A stretch of DNA of 18,256 bases from JBEBBU01 sp041158225 (GCA_041158225.1 JBEBBU010000172.1:1-18256); one strand, 5' to 3'; counted from the first letter of the stretch, positions 6,637 to 14,452 are shown. The notes: a model not told the origin generated them from the sequence alone. Made by a program: numbers and translations.

Positions 6637-7881
6637 ATGAATACTTACACCGAAGTTTTTCTCTTTGCCCTGCTGGCGGGTTATGCCGTCGAGTACTGGC
6701 TGTCCAGCCGCCAGAGCAGTTTTATTCTTGCCCACCGCCATGCCGTACCCGAGGCATTCCGGGCCAGTGTGACGCTGGAGGAACACCAGAAGGCGGCTGA
6801 TTACACCCTTGCCAAGGGACAGCTGGGCCTGGTCAACAGGACACTCGGCGTGGTGATCCTGCTGGTCTTTACCCTTGGTGGCGGCATCCAGTGGGTGGCT
6901 GATTTCTGGAACAGTCTGGGCCTGTCCGAACTGCTGACTGGTGTGGCTACCATTCTCAGTGTCATGCTGATAGGCCAGATGCTGGAGTGGCCGCTGTCCT
7001 ACTACCAGACATTCCGGCTGGAGCAGCGCTTCGGTTTCAACCGCAACAACCCGCTACAGTTTTTTCGTGACGCCTTCATGCAGCTGCTGCTGGGGGCCAT
7101 GCTGCTGGGGCCACTGCTGGCGCTGCTGCTGGCACTGATGCAGCGTGCGGGTGATCTCTGGTGGCTGATAGGCTGGGCCGTGTTCATGAGTTTCTCCATT
7201 CTCATGAGCTGGGCTTTTCCAACTTTTATTGCGCCGCTGTTCAACACGTTTACGCCACTGGCAGATCCGGTGCTGGCCAGACGCATTGAAACCCTGCTGG
7301 ACCGCTGCGGTTTCAAAAGTCAGGGAATTTTTGTCATGGATGGTTCGCGCCGTTCAGGCCATGGCAATGCCTACTTTACCGGTATCGGCAACAACAAGCG
7401 TATCGTATTCTTTGATACCCTGCTCGAATCACTCAGTCACGATGAAGTCGAAGCGGTGCTGGCGCATGAACTGGGTCATTTCAAATGCAGGCATGTCCTG
7501 AAAATGCTGGTATTCAGTGCGCTGCTGACACTGGCAGGTTTTGCCACGCTGGGATGGCTGGCGCAGCAGGCCGAATTTTTTACGGGACTCGGGGTCAGCA
7601 CCCAGAGCATGGCGCTGGCTCTCCTGCTTTTCATGCTGGTGCTGCCAGCGTTTACGACCTTCCTGCAGCCCATATCGGCCTGGATGCAGCGCCGCAACGA
7701 GTTTGAGGCCGATGATTTCGCAGCAGGCCAGACGCGTTCACGTGACCTGGTGTCAGCGCTGGTCAAGCTTTACCGTGAAAATGCGGCGACGCTGACCCCC
7801 GATCCGGTCTATTCAGCGTTTTATTACAGTCATCCGCCCGCATCCATCAGGATTGCCCACCTTGAGAGGCCATCGAAGTGA
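6637..7881 (+). CDS. M48 family (Ste24/CAAX protease-like) membrane metallopeptidase
   Basis: Integral inner-membrane zinc peptidase related to Ste24/CAAX prenyl protease 1, 414 residues. Hydrophobic segments lie around 5-22, 70-90, 100-120, 150-170, 175-195, 290-310 and 325-345. The zinc site is complete: HELGH at 277-281 with the third ligand Glu357 in EFEADDFA. Bacteria generally lack prenylated CAAX proteins, so the role is probably membrane-protein quality control; the substrate is unknown. Family members sit between orn and rsgA in several proteobacteria, which fits here. The Shine-Dalgarno before the ATG at 6637 is weak. The stop overlaps the rsgA GTG start (GTGA), indicating coupled translation. 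Confidence 0.92.
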   Translation: MNTYTEVFLFALLAGYAVEYWLSSRQSSFILAHRHAVPEAFRASVTLEEHQKAADYTLAKGQLGLVNRTLGVVILLVFTLGGGIQWVADFWNSLGLSELLTGVATILSVMLIGQMLEWPLSYYQTFRLEQRFGFNRNNPLQFFRDAFMQLLLGAMLLGPLLALLLALMQRAGDLWWLIGWAVFMSFSILMSWAFPTFIAPLFNTFTPLADPVLARRIETLLDRCGFKSQGIFVMDGSRRSGHGNAYFTGIGNNKRIVFFDTLLESLSHDEVEAVLAHELGHFKCRHVLKMLVFSALLTLAGFATLGWLAQQAEFFTGLGVSTQSMALALLLFMLVLPAFTTFLQPISAWMQRRNEFEADDFAAGQTRSRDLVSALVKLYRENAATLTPDPVYSAFYYSHPPASIRIAHLERPSK

Positions 7882-8777
7882 CGCTGTCTGGACTGCCTGG
7901 ACTTGTGATCAGCCATCTGGGCAAGGGGCTGGCGGTAGAAGATGGGCAGGGCGTGATCCGTTTGTGTCATACGCGCCGCCGTCTTGGCGACGTGGCTGTG
8001 GGTGATCGGGTATTATGGGAAGAATGCGAAGACGGGCAGGGCCGGGTGCTGTCGGTGGAGCCGAGGCGCTCGCGCCTGATCCGGCCCGCCTATGGTGGCC
8101 GCATCCGGCTGGTGGCTGCCAATCTTGATCTGGTGTGTCTGGTGATTGCCAGCGAACCGCCGCCTGACTGGCTGCTGGTGGATCAGGTGCTTGCGGTTTG
8201 TGAAAGTCAGGGCATAGCGGCAGCGCTGGTCGTCAACAAGGCGGATATTGCCGGAGGGAGCCAGGCGCTGGAGGCCACGCTGCAGGATTACTGCGTGGCT
8301 GGCTATGAATGTTTCATGGTCAGTGCGCATGAAGGTACAGGTCTTGCAGCACTGAACGGCCACCTCAGTGGCCGTGAGGCGCTATTCTGTGGCCAGTCCG
8401 GGGTAGGCAAGTCTTCGCTTACCAATGCCCTGTTGCCAGACAAGCAGCTACGGGTGGGGGAGCTTTCCCGCAAAAGTGGTCTCGGCAAACATACCACCAC
8501 TGCTGCGACACTTTTTCATCTGCCGCAGGGCGGTCACCTGATTGACAGTCCCGGTGTCGCCATTTTTGGTCTGGCTGGCATGACGGCGTCAGCCCTGGCT
8601 TATGCCTACCGTGAGTTTCTTCCCCTGCTGGGCCATTGCCGTTTCAATGACTGCCGCCATCAGGGGGATCTTGGCTGTGCCATTGGCGCGGCGGTGGAGA
8701 CGGGTGAGCTGTCGTCTGCCCGCTATGGCCGCTTCTGCAGGCTGCTGGGCCAGTTGGGGCAGCCTGACTTTATCTGA
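7878..8777 (+). CDS. rsgA: Ribosome small subunit-dependent GTPase A
   Basis: Circularly permuted GTPase that assists late 30S maturation. The 299-residue protein has an N-terminal OB-fold (about 1-65), then motifs in permuted order: G4 NKAD (120-123), G5 SAHEGTG (149-155), G1 GQSGVGKSS (172-180), G2 Thr in KHTTT (204-208) and G3 DSPG (223-226). A C-terminal zinc domain follows with Cys254, Cys259, His261 and Cys267 (CRFNDCRHQGDLGC). The start is GTG 7878, overlapping the upstream stop; GAGAGG (7864-7869) lies 8 nt before it, and no ATG lies nearby in frame. The stop overlaps the convergent mpl stop by 8 bp. Confidence 0.96.
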   Translation: MTLSGLPGLVISHLGKGLAVEDGQGVIRLCHTRRRLGDVAVGDRVLWEECEDGQGRVLSVEPRRSRLIRPAYGGRIRLVAANLDLVCLVIASEPPPDWLLVDQVLAVCESQGIAAALVVNKADIAGGSQALEATLQDYCVAGYECFMVSAHEGTGLAALNGHLSGREALFCGQSGVGKSSLTNALLPDKQLRVGELSRKSGLGKHTTTAATLFHLPQGGHLIDSPGVAIFGLAGMTASALAYAYREFLPLLGHCRFNDCRHQGDLGCAIGAAVETGELSSARYGRFCRLLGQLGQPDFI

Positions 8778-10143
8778 GCCGCAGCGCCTGCAGGATACGC
8801 TGGTGCAGACCTCCAAAGCTGCCATTGCTCATGAAAATCACATGATCGCCCGGGCGGATGCGCTGTAACAGTGCTTCCTCCATCTGCGCCAGCGTGCTGG
8901 TCGCCTGTACTGGCAGGGGCGCCGTATCCATGCCAAGTGCTACGGATTCCCAGCCAAGATCGGGGGGGAGGAAGATCAGGGCTTCATCGGCAGAGCGTAG
9001 CGCAGGGAGCAGATGATCATTGTGGACACCCATGCGCATGGTATTGGAACGGGGTTCCAGCGCAGCGATGATGCGTGCCTGGCTGCCTACCCGCGCCCTG
9101 AGTCCTTCCAGCGTGGTGGCAATGGCGGTGGGGTGGTGGGCAAAATCATCATACAGGGTGATGCCGTCATGGGTGCCAATGATCTCCAGGCGGCGCTTGA
9201 CGTTTTCAAAGCGGCTGAGCGCATGGGCGGCAGCGGCTGGTGCCACGCCGGCATGGTGGGCTGCAGCAATGGCAGCCAGGGCATTACGTACATTATGCTG
9301 GCCGCTTAGAGACCAGTGGATTTCCGCAACGGCTTTACCATGCTGGAACAGCCTGAAAACACTGCCGTCCGCCTGCAGCAGTTCAGCACCCCACGGCATG
9401 CCCGCAACGGCTGGCAGGGCTGTATGTTCCACTGGTGTCCAGCAACCCATGCGCAGTACGGCTTCCAGGTGCGGATCGTCATGTGGGGCTACGATCATGC
9501 CGTTCCCGGGAATACTGCGCACCAGATGATGAAACTGCCGCTGGATGGCGGCAAGATCCGGAAAGATGTCCGCATGATCATATTCCAGGTTGTTCAGTAT
9601 GGTGGTGCGTGGGCGATAGTGGACAAACTTGGAGCGCTTGTCGAAGAAAGCGGTGTCATATTCATCGGCCTCCACCACGAAATAGCGGCCAGCGCCAAGA
9701 CGTGCCGAGACACCAAAGTTCAGCGGCACCCCGCCGATCAGAAAGCCAGGCTGCAGGCCTTCGCACTCCAGTATCCACGCCAGCATGCTGCTGGTGGTGG
9801 TCTTGCCATGAGTGCCGGCGACAGCAAGCGTCCAGTTATTGCGCAACACCTGGTTGTACAGCCACTGAGGGCCTGAGGTATAGGCCAGTCCACGGTTCAT
9901 CACCGCTTCAACTTCAGGATTACCCCGGGAGAGTGCATTGCCCATGATGACCAGATCCGGGGCTGGATGCAGGTTGTCTTCCGAGTAGCCGGACAGCAGT
10001 TCGATACCCTGTGCGGCAAGCTGTGTGCTCATCGGCGGGTAGACATTCTGGTCGGATCCCGTGACCTGATGTCCAGCCTGGCGTGCCAGTATGGCCAGGC
10101 CACCCATGAAAGTGCCGCAAATGCCGATGATATGTATACGCAC
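8770..10143 (-). CDS. mpl: UDP-N-acetylmuramate:L-alanyl-gamma-D-glutamyl-meso-diaminopimelate ligase
   Basis: Peptidoglycan-recycling ligase of the Mur family that joins recovered tripeptide to UDP-MurNAc in the cytoplasm. With the GTG at 10143 the product is 457 residues, the E. coli length, beginning RIHIIGICGTFMGGLAILA as in that enzyme. Visible: GSDQNVYPPMS (29-39), ATP loop AGTHGKTTTSS (109-119), EADEYDTAFFDKRSKF (158-173), NNLEYDHADIF (184-194) and YDDFAHHPTA in the third domain. GTG 10143 is preceded by AAGGAT with a 7-nt spacer. The frame remains open for 53 more Arg/Pro-rich codons upstream, but those overlap the ankyrin gene and do not resemble Mpl. The ankyrin gene ends 46 bp upstream on the same strand, so the two probably form one transcript. 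Confidence 0.96.
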   Translation of the reverse strand: MRIHIIGICGTFMGGLAILARQAGHQVTGSDQNVYPPMSTQLAAQGIELLSGYSEDNLHPAPDLVIMGNALSRGNPEVEAVMNRGLAYTSGPQWLYNQVLRNNWTLAVAGTHGKTTTSSMLAWILECEGLQPGFLIGGVPLNFGVSARLGAGRYFVVEADEYDTAFFDKRSKFVHYRPRTTILNNLEYDHADIFPDLAAIQRQFHHLVRSIPGNGMIVAPHDDPHLEAVLRMGCWTPVEHTALPAVAGMPWGAELLQADGSVFRLFQHGKAVAEIHWSLSGQHNVRNALAAIAAAHHAGVAPAAAAHALSRFENVKRRLEIIGTHDGITLYDDFAHHPTAIATTLEGLRARVGSQARIIAALEPRSNTMRMGVHNDHLLPALRSADEALIFLPPDLGWESVALGMDTAPLPVQATSTLAQMEEALLQRIRPGDHVIFMSNGSFGGLHQRILQALRLR

Positions 10144-10189
10144 GCTATGATCCTTGTTGACTGATGCTGTTTTGCAGACGGGCTCGGGA

Positions 10190-10786
10190 CTATTTGCCGG
10201 GCGCAGGCGCAGGCGCTGCAGGTGCAGCCGGAGCGGGTGTTGCAGGTGCGGCCGCACTCCCTTCCGCTGCCGGTGGCGTTTCGGCGGGCTGCGGTGGTGC
10301 AAAGCGTGACAGCATGTCGATCAACGCCGGATTGCCTGATTTTTTTGCCCGGTCCAGTGCGCTGAGATCATTCTTGTCTTTGGCATCGGCTTTGGCACCT
10401 GCCAGCAACAGGGCTTCTGTGGTTTCCCGGTAGCCATTGGCAGAAGCTGCAATCAGTGCGCTTATACCCTGATTGTCCTGGGCATTGACATCAGCACCGA
10501 AAGCCAGCAGCTTGCGTACAATACGGCTGTTACCGGCTGCCGCTGCCGCAATCAGGGCTGTTCTGCCAGCCTGGTTGCGCGCATTGACGTCCACACCTTC
10601 CTGCAGCAGTTTTTCCACCCGCTCGATATGTCCTGAGGTGGCAGCCACCATCAGCTGGACAGATACATCAGCTTCAGCCCTGATGGCAGTGACGGGTGCC
10701 AGAAGTGCGGCCGTGACCAGCAAAACGCGGATCATGCCTGCGCGACTGACCGTTTTCAGGGGTAAAATGCCGCGTATGATGTCCAT
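10190..10786 (-). CDS. Exported ankyrin-repeat protein with Pro/Ala-rich C-terminal tail
   Basis: A 198-residue protein of unknown function. A long basic n-region (to about residue 18) leads into a hydrophobic stretch IRVLLVTAALLAPVTAIRA (19-37), probably a signal peptide cleaved after AIRA, so the protein is likely periplasmic. Three good ankyrin repeats follow (about 43-71, 72-104, 105-137), with the usual D/N-G-x-T/S-A-L-x-x-A and GADVNAQD-type turns; a fourth partial repeat runs to about 162. The last 36 residues are almost all Ala, Pro and Glu, a flexible tail. ATG 10786 is preceded by AGGAG at 9 nt; an inner ATG at 10735 would give a shorter signal peptide but has no usable ribosome binding site. 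It lies directly upstream of mpl. Ankyrin repeats mediate protein binding; the partner is not evident. Confidence 0.85.
   Translation of the reverse strand: MDIIRGILPLKTVSRAGMIRVLLVTAALLAPVTAIRAEADVSVQLMVAATSGHIERVEKLLQEGVDVNARNQAGRTALIAAAAAGNSRIVRKLLAFGADVNAQDNQGISALIAASANGYRETTEALLLAGAKADAKDKNDLSALDRAKKSGNPALIDMLSRFAPPQPAETPPAAEGSAAAPATPAPAAPAAPAPAPGK
10753..10780 (+). promoter_or_regulatory. Candidate promoter for apaG-apaH
   Basis: TTTTCA (10753-10758) and TATGAT (10775-10780) are separated by 16 bp on the plus strand, inside the 5' end of the divergent ankyrin gene. A start near 10787 would give an apaG leader of about 30 nt. The boxes are moderate matches. Confidence 0.35.
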
Positions 10787-10818
10787 ACTTAAAATCTCCT
10801 GTGCCCAGTAAAATGACC

Positions 10819-11196
10819 ATGAACCTGTCACCTGCCATCGTTATCCACGTAGTATCCCATTATCTTGAATCCCAGTCCTCACCTGAAGCAGAGAAATATG
10901 TGTTCGCCTATACGATCACGCTGAGCAATCATGGATCGGTAGCGGCAAGGCTGTTACGCAGACACTGGGTGATCACCGATGGTAATGGTGAAGTGCAGGA
11001 GGTCAGGGGGGACGGTGTCGTGGGTGAGCAGCCGAGGCTGGCGCCTGGGGAAGAATACCGCTATGTGAGCGCCGCCATGATTCCCACGCCGGTGGGCACC
11101 ATGGAAGGTGAGTACGCCATGATTACCGATGGCGGTGAATCCTTTCTGGCCGAAATTCCCCGTTTCCGGCTGGCAGTTCCCGGAATACTGCACTGA
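10819..11196 (+). CDS. apaG: ApaG domain protein
   Basis: Small protein of about 125 residues with a fibronectin-III-like fold, usually encoded with ApaH; its biochemical role is unsettled. From ATG 10819 the product (125 residues) aligns without gaps to the E. coli ApaG N-terminus: MNLSPAIVIHVVSHYLESQS here against [20 protein letters not shown] there. Family marks further on: YVFAYTITLSNHG, the core GVVGEQPRLAPGEEYRY, and a C-terminal IPRFRLAVP. ATG 10813 and GTG 10801 are in frame upstream, but no candidate has a clear Shine-Dalgarno. The stop overlaps the apaH ATG by one base (TGATG). The rsmA/ksgA gene that usually precedes apaG is absent; the divergent ankyrin gene starts only about 30 bp away. 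Confidence 0.95.
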   Translation: MNLSPAIVIHVVSHYLESQSSPEAEKYVFAYTITLSNHGSVAARLLRRHWVITDGNGEVQEVRGDGVVGEQPRLAPGEEYRYVSAAMIPTPVGTMEGEYAMITDGGESFLAEIPRFRLAVPGILH

Positions 11197-11993
11197 TGGC
11201 GGTTTATGTCATTGGTGACGTCCAGGGCTGTTACCGGCAGTTGCTGCAACTGGAAGAGGCGCTGGATTTCAGCCCCCGGCGTGACCATCTGGTCTTTGCG
11301 GGTGATCTCGTCAACCGGGGGCCGGAGTCACTGGATACCCTGAGGCATATCATGGGGCTGGGTCCGGCGGCCAGTACCGTGCTGGGCAACCACGACCTGC
11401 ATCTGCTGGCGGTGTGGCGCGGACTGCGCGAGATGCGGCGGCGCGATACGCTGGCACCGCTGCTGGCTGCCAGGGATGCGGATGATCTGCTGGAATGGCT
11501 GCGCCATCAGCCACTGTTCATTCAGCGCACGGGATATGCCGTGGTGCATGCGGGGGTGCATCCGGCGTGGACACTGCAGGATGCCGCCAGACTCGCTGCT
11601 GAGGCGGAAAGTCTGTTGCAGGGAGGGCATGTTGAGGATGCGCTCCGTCATATGTTCGCTAATGAGCCGGCTGTATGGTCAGAGGACCTGCAGGGCTGGG
11701 AGCGTTTGCGCATGGTGGTCAATGTCCTGACGCGGATGCGTTATGTCACTGTGGATGGACGGCTGGATTTTCATGAGAAGGGTGCACCCGGCACCCAGCC
11801 TGAAGGCCTGCTGCCATGGCTCGATGTTCCCGGACGTGCCGCCAGCGGGGATACGCTGATCTTTGGACACTGGTCAACACTGGGGGCGGTGCAGCGCCAT
11901 GGCTGCTACGGCATTGATACCGGCTGTCTCTGGGGGGGGCAGCTCACCGCCCTGTGCATGGAAGGCGGTGAGCAGCGCCTGATCAGCGTCTGA
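11196..11993 (+). CDS. apaH: Symmetrical bis(5'-nucleosyl)-tetraphosphatase
   Basis: Cytoplasmic metallophosphatase that cleaves Ap4A symmetrically to two ADP; it also removes Np4 caps from RNA in E. coli. The 265-residue product carries the calcineurin-like signature: GDVQGC (7-12), GDLVNRGP (36-43) and GNHD (64-67), then VVHAGVHPAW, and FGHWSTLG near the C-terminus with further metal-site residues. The length is slightly under the E. coli enzyme. Translation is coupled to apaG through TGATG. An unbroken run of eight G (11932-11939) encodes Trp-Gly-Gly near residue 247, a possible slippage site. The stop abuts the convergent thrC stop with no gap. Confidence 0.96.
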   Translation: MAVYVIGDVQGCYRQLLQLEEALDFSPRRDHLVFAGDLVNRGPESLDTLRHIMGLGPAASTVLGNHDLHLLAVWRGLREMRRRDTLAPLLAARDADDLLEWLRHQPLFIQRTGYAVVHAGVHPAWTLQDAARLAAEAESLLQGGHVEDALRHMFANEPAVWSEDLQGWERLRMVVNVLTRMRYVTVDGRLDFHEKGAPGTQPEGLLPWLDVPGRAASGDTLIFGHWSTLGAVQRHGCYGIDTGCLWGGQLTALCMEGGEQRLISV

Positions 11994-11998
11994 TCAGG
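11978..11998. repeat. Perfect inverted repeat spanning the apaH and thrC stop codons
   Basis: Nine-bp arms CCTGATCAG and CTGATCAGG flank a CGT loop. The second arm contains both stop codons (TGA of apaH, TCA as the thrC stop). It would form a hairpin at the 3' end of both convergent mRNAs. No T-run follows on either strand, so it is a candidate bidirectional terminator or RNA 3'-end stem of non-canonical type, or simply chance reuse of the TGATCA palindrome. Confidence 0.45.
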
Positions 11999-13145
11999 TC
12001 ATGCCGTCCAGGATGGCTTTCTGCACTGAGGCGAGCGTGGCATCAATGGTCAGCGGTTTGATCTGGCACTGGCTGATCGCTGTATCCGGATCCTTGAGTC
12101 CATTACCGGTCAGGGTGCAGACCACGGTGCTGCCTTCGGGAATCTTGCCATTCTGGATATCCCTGATGGCACCGGCCAGTGAGGTGGCTGATGCCGGTTC
12201 ACAGAAAATGCCTTCTTTTTCTGTCAGCAGTTTCTGAGCGGCAAGAATGTCACTGTCATGGCATTCGTCAAACCAGCCGCCAGATTCGCGGCTGACTTCC
12301 CAGGCCTGCTCCCAGCTTTGTGGATGGCCAATGCGAATGGCAGTGGCGACAGTTTCAGGATCATCCACCATATGGCCGCGCATGAAAGGCGCTGAACCAC
12401 TGGCCTGATAGCCCACCATGCGGGGGCGGTTCTGGCACAGGCTTTCCTTGCCAAGGAAACTGCACTGGCCCTCACAGAAAGCGCAGCTGCGGGTCACAAG
12501 GTTACCGCTGCCGGCGCAACTGGCATATTCACAGTAGCCTATCCAGTGGGCAGTGATATTACCGGCGTTGCCTACGGGCAGGCAGTGGTAGTCAGGTGCA
12601 CGTCCCAGTTCTTCCACAATCTCGAAAGCAGCTGTCTTCTGGCCCTGCAGGCGGTAAGGATTGATGGAATTGACGATGGTGACAGGTGCCTGTTCCGCAA
12701 CTTCCTTGACCAGACGCATGCCATCATCAAAGTTGCCACGTACCTGGATGACAGTGGAGCCATACATCAGTGCCTGGGCCAGTTTGCCCATGGCGATCTT
12801 GCCATCCGGAATCAGCACAAAAGCCCTGATGCCGGCACGGGCGGCATAGGCTGCTGCTGCGGCACTGGTGTTGCCGGTAGAGGCACAGATAATGGCCTGG
12901 CTGCCTTCCTCGACTGCACGCGTGACCGCCATGGTCATGCCGCGGTCCTTGAATGACCCCGTCGGATTCAGGCCTTCATATTTGGCATAGATTTCAACAT
13001 TACGGCCAAGATGGCGCGGGATGTTTTCCAGCCGGATCAGGGGTGTATTGCCCTCGCCGAGACTGATGATGCGGGTACTGGCGCTGACAGGCAGACGATC
13101 ACGGTAGCGGGCGATCAGACCGGTATAGTGTTTGGGTTGACTCAT
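11994..13145 (-). CDS. thrC: Threonine synthase with a Cys-rich insertion
   Basis: PLP enzyme converting O-phospho-L-homoserine to threonine, last step of threonine synthesis. The product is 383 residues, about 30 longer than the compact bacterial type (about 350). Visible: LGEGNTPLIRLE (29-40), Schiff-base Lys66 in NPTGSFKDRGM, CASTGNTSAAAAA (87-99), the phosphate loop PVGNAGNITAHW (190-201), EGIFCEPASATSLAG (311-325) and CTLTGNGLKDP. The extra length is an in-frame block at about 205-239 with six cysteines (205, 210, 221, 224, 228, 237), between the phosphate loop and RPRMVGYQASGSAPF. Residues on both sides are normal, so this looks like an insertion and not a frameshift. The ATG overlaps the hom stop (ATGA). 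The stop abuts that of apaH. Confidence 0.95.
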   Translation of the reverse strand: MSQPKHYTGLIARYRDRLPVSASTRIISLGEGNTPLIRLENIPRHLGRNVEIYAKYEGLNPTGSFKDRGMTMAVTRAVEEGSQAIICASTGNTSAAAAAYAARAGIRAFVLIPDGKIAMGKLAQALMYGSTVIQVRGNFDDGMRLVKEVAEQAPVTIVNSINPYRLQGQKTAAFEIVEELGRAPDYHCLPVGNAGNITAHWIGYCEYASCAGSGNLVTRSCAFCEGQCSFLGKESLCQNRPRMVGYQASGSAPFMRGHMVDDPETVATAIRIGHPQSWEQAWEVSRESGGWFDECHDSDILAAQKLLTEKEGIFCEPASATSLAGAIRDIQNGKIPEGSTVVCTLTGNGLKDPDTAISQCQIKPLTIDATLASVQKAILDGMT

Positions 13146-14452
13146 GACAGGGTTTCCATGCGCAGTTTCAGAACAGGTCCGCGTATGCTGGCCAGTGCCT
13201 CGATGCTGGCAATGGCCAGATCAATATCGCGTTCCATCACTTTGTGGGTTAACAGGATGACCGGCAGATGCTGCTCATCGCCATGAGGTTCTTTCTGCAG
13301 GATGGCCTCAATGCTGATGTTGTGGTCAGCCAGTATACGGGTAATATCGGCCAGCACCCCAGGCTTGTCCTCGGCAGACAGGCGCAGATAACAGGCGGTT
13401 TCCACTTCGCCGATGGGCAGGACAGGTTCACTGCTCATGGCTTCGGCGCGGAATGCCAGGTGGGGTACACGATTGTCAGGATCGGCGGTCATGGTGCGGG
13501 CGACATCCACCAGATCAGCCACAATGGCGGAGCCGGTGGGCTCGGCGCCGGCACCAGGGCCATAGTGCAGGGTTGAACCCACGGCATCGCCGCGTACCAG
13601 TACCGCATTCATCACGCCATTGACGTTGGCAATCAGGCGGCGTGACGGAATCAGTGTCGGATGAACCCGAAGTTCTATGCCACGTGCGGTGCGGCGCGCA
13701 ATGCCCAGCAGCTTGATGCGGTAGCCCAGTGCCTCGGCGTAGCTGACATCACATGCAGTGACGCGGCTGATGCCTTCCACATAGGCGCGTTCAAACTGCA
13801 GTGGGATGCCAAAGGCGATGGAGGCGAGGATGGTCAGCTTGTGTGCCGCATCAATGCCTTCGATATCAAAGGTAGGGTCACTTTCGGCATAACCCAGTGC
13901 CTGTGCCTCGGCCAGGACATCACCGAACTCCCGCCCCTTTTCCCACATTTCGGTGAGAATGAAGTTGGTGGTGCCGTTGATGATGCCGGCAAGCCATTCA
14001 ACCCGGTTGGCGGCGAGGCCTTCACGCATGGTCTTGATGATGGGAATGCCGCCTGCGACGGCCGCTTCGAAAGCGACCATCAGGCCGCGTTCGCTGGCGC
14101 GCGCGAAAATCTCGTTGCCATGCAGGGCAATCAGCATCTTGTTGGCAGTGACCACGTGCTTGCCCTGATCCAGCGCACGCAGGGTCAGTGCCAACGCAGG
14201 CTCAATGCCGCCCATGCTTTCGACCACAATGTCGACAGCCGGGTCGTTGACGATGGCAAAGGGATCTTCCGTCAGGCGGATGCCATCTACCGGGCAGATG
14301 CGGCTGCGCTTCAGGTCGCGCACGGATGCGCAGGTCACACGCAGTTCCCTGCCGGCACGCCTGGAAATTTCCTCAGCGTTGCGCAGCAGAATATTGAGGG
14401 CGCCGCCGCCCACTGTACCTAGGCCAAGAATGCCGACATTTACGGGTTCCAA
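13142..14452 (-). CDS. hom: Homoserine dehydrogenase
   Basis: NAD(P)-dependent reduction of aspartate semialdehyde to homoserine, shared by the threonine and methionine routes. The monofunctional form, 436 residues, has an N-terminal Rossmann domain (GILGLGTVGGG, 7-17), TANKMLI around 102-108 with Lys105, the core motif GIINGTTNFILTEM (156-169) with the downstream GIDAAHKLTILA (199-210), and a C-terminal ACT domain (about 352-430, YLRLSAEDKPGVLADITRIL) typical of threonine-feedback-regulated enzymes. The start is TTG at 14452: AGAGGA lies 7 nt upstream and no ATG or GTG is available in frame nearby. It lies 32 bp after alaC and overlaps thrC by 4 nt, so alaC-hom-thrC is one probable operon. 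Homoserine kinase is not encoded here. Confidence 0.95.
   Translation of the reverse strand: MEPVNVGILGLGTVGGGALNILLRNAEEISRRAGRELRVTCASVRDLKRSRICPVDGIRLTEDPFAIVNDPAVDIVVESMGGIEPALALTLRALDQGKHVVTANKMLIALHGNEIFARASERGLMVAFEAAVAGGIPIIKTMREGLAANRVEWLAGIINGTTNFILTEMWEKGREFGDVLAEAQALGYAESDPTFDIEGIDAAHKLTILASIAFGIPLQFERAYVEGISRVTACDVSYAEALGYRIKLLGIARRTARGIELRVHPTLIPSRRLIANVNGVMNAVLVRGDAVGSTLHYGPGAGAEPTGSAIVADLVDVARTMTADPDNRVPHLAFRAEAMSSEPVLPIGEVETACYLRLSAEDKPGVLADITRILADHNISIEAILQKEPHGDEQHLPVILLTHKVMERDIDLAIASIEALASIRGPVLKLRMETLS

Noticed and set aside
10144..10302. 53-codon upstream extension of mpl
   Set aside because: It is Arg/Pro/His-rich, overlaps the ankyrin gene in another frame, and is not part of Mpl. 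GTG 10143 with AAGGAT gives exactly the expected length.
13661..14422. 253-residue open frame on the plus strand
   Set aside because: Antisense shadow of hom, favoured by its codon usage. No recognisable protein family and no upstream signals.
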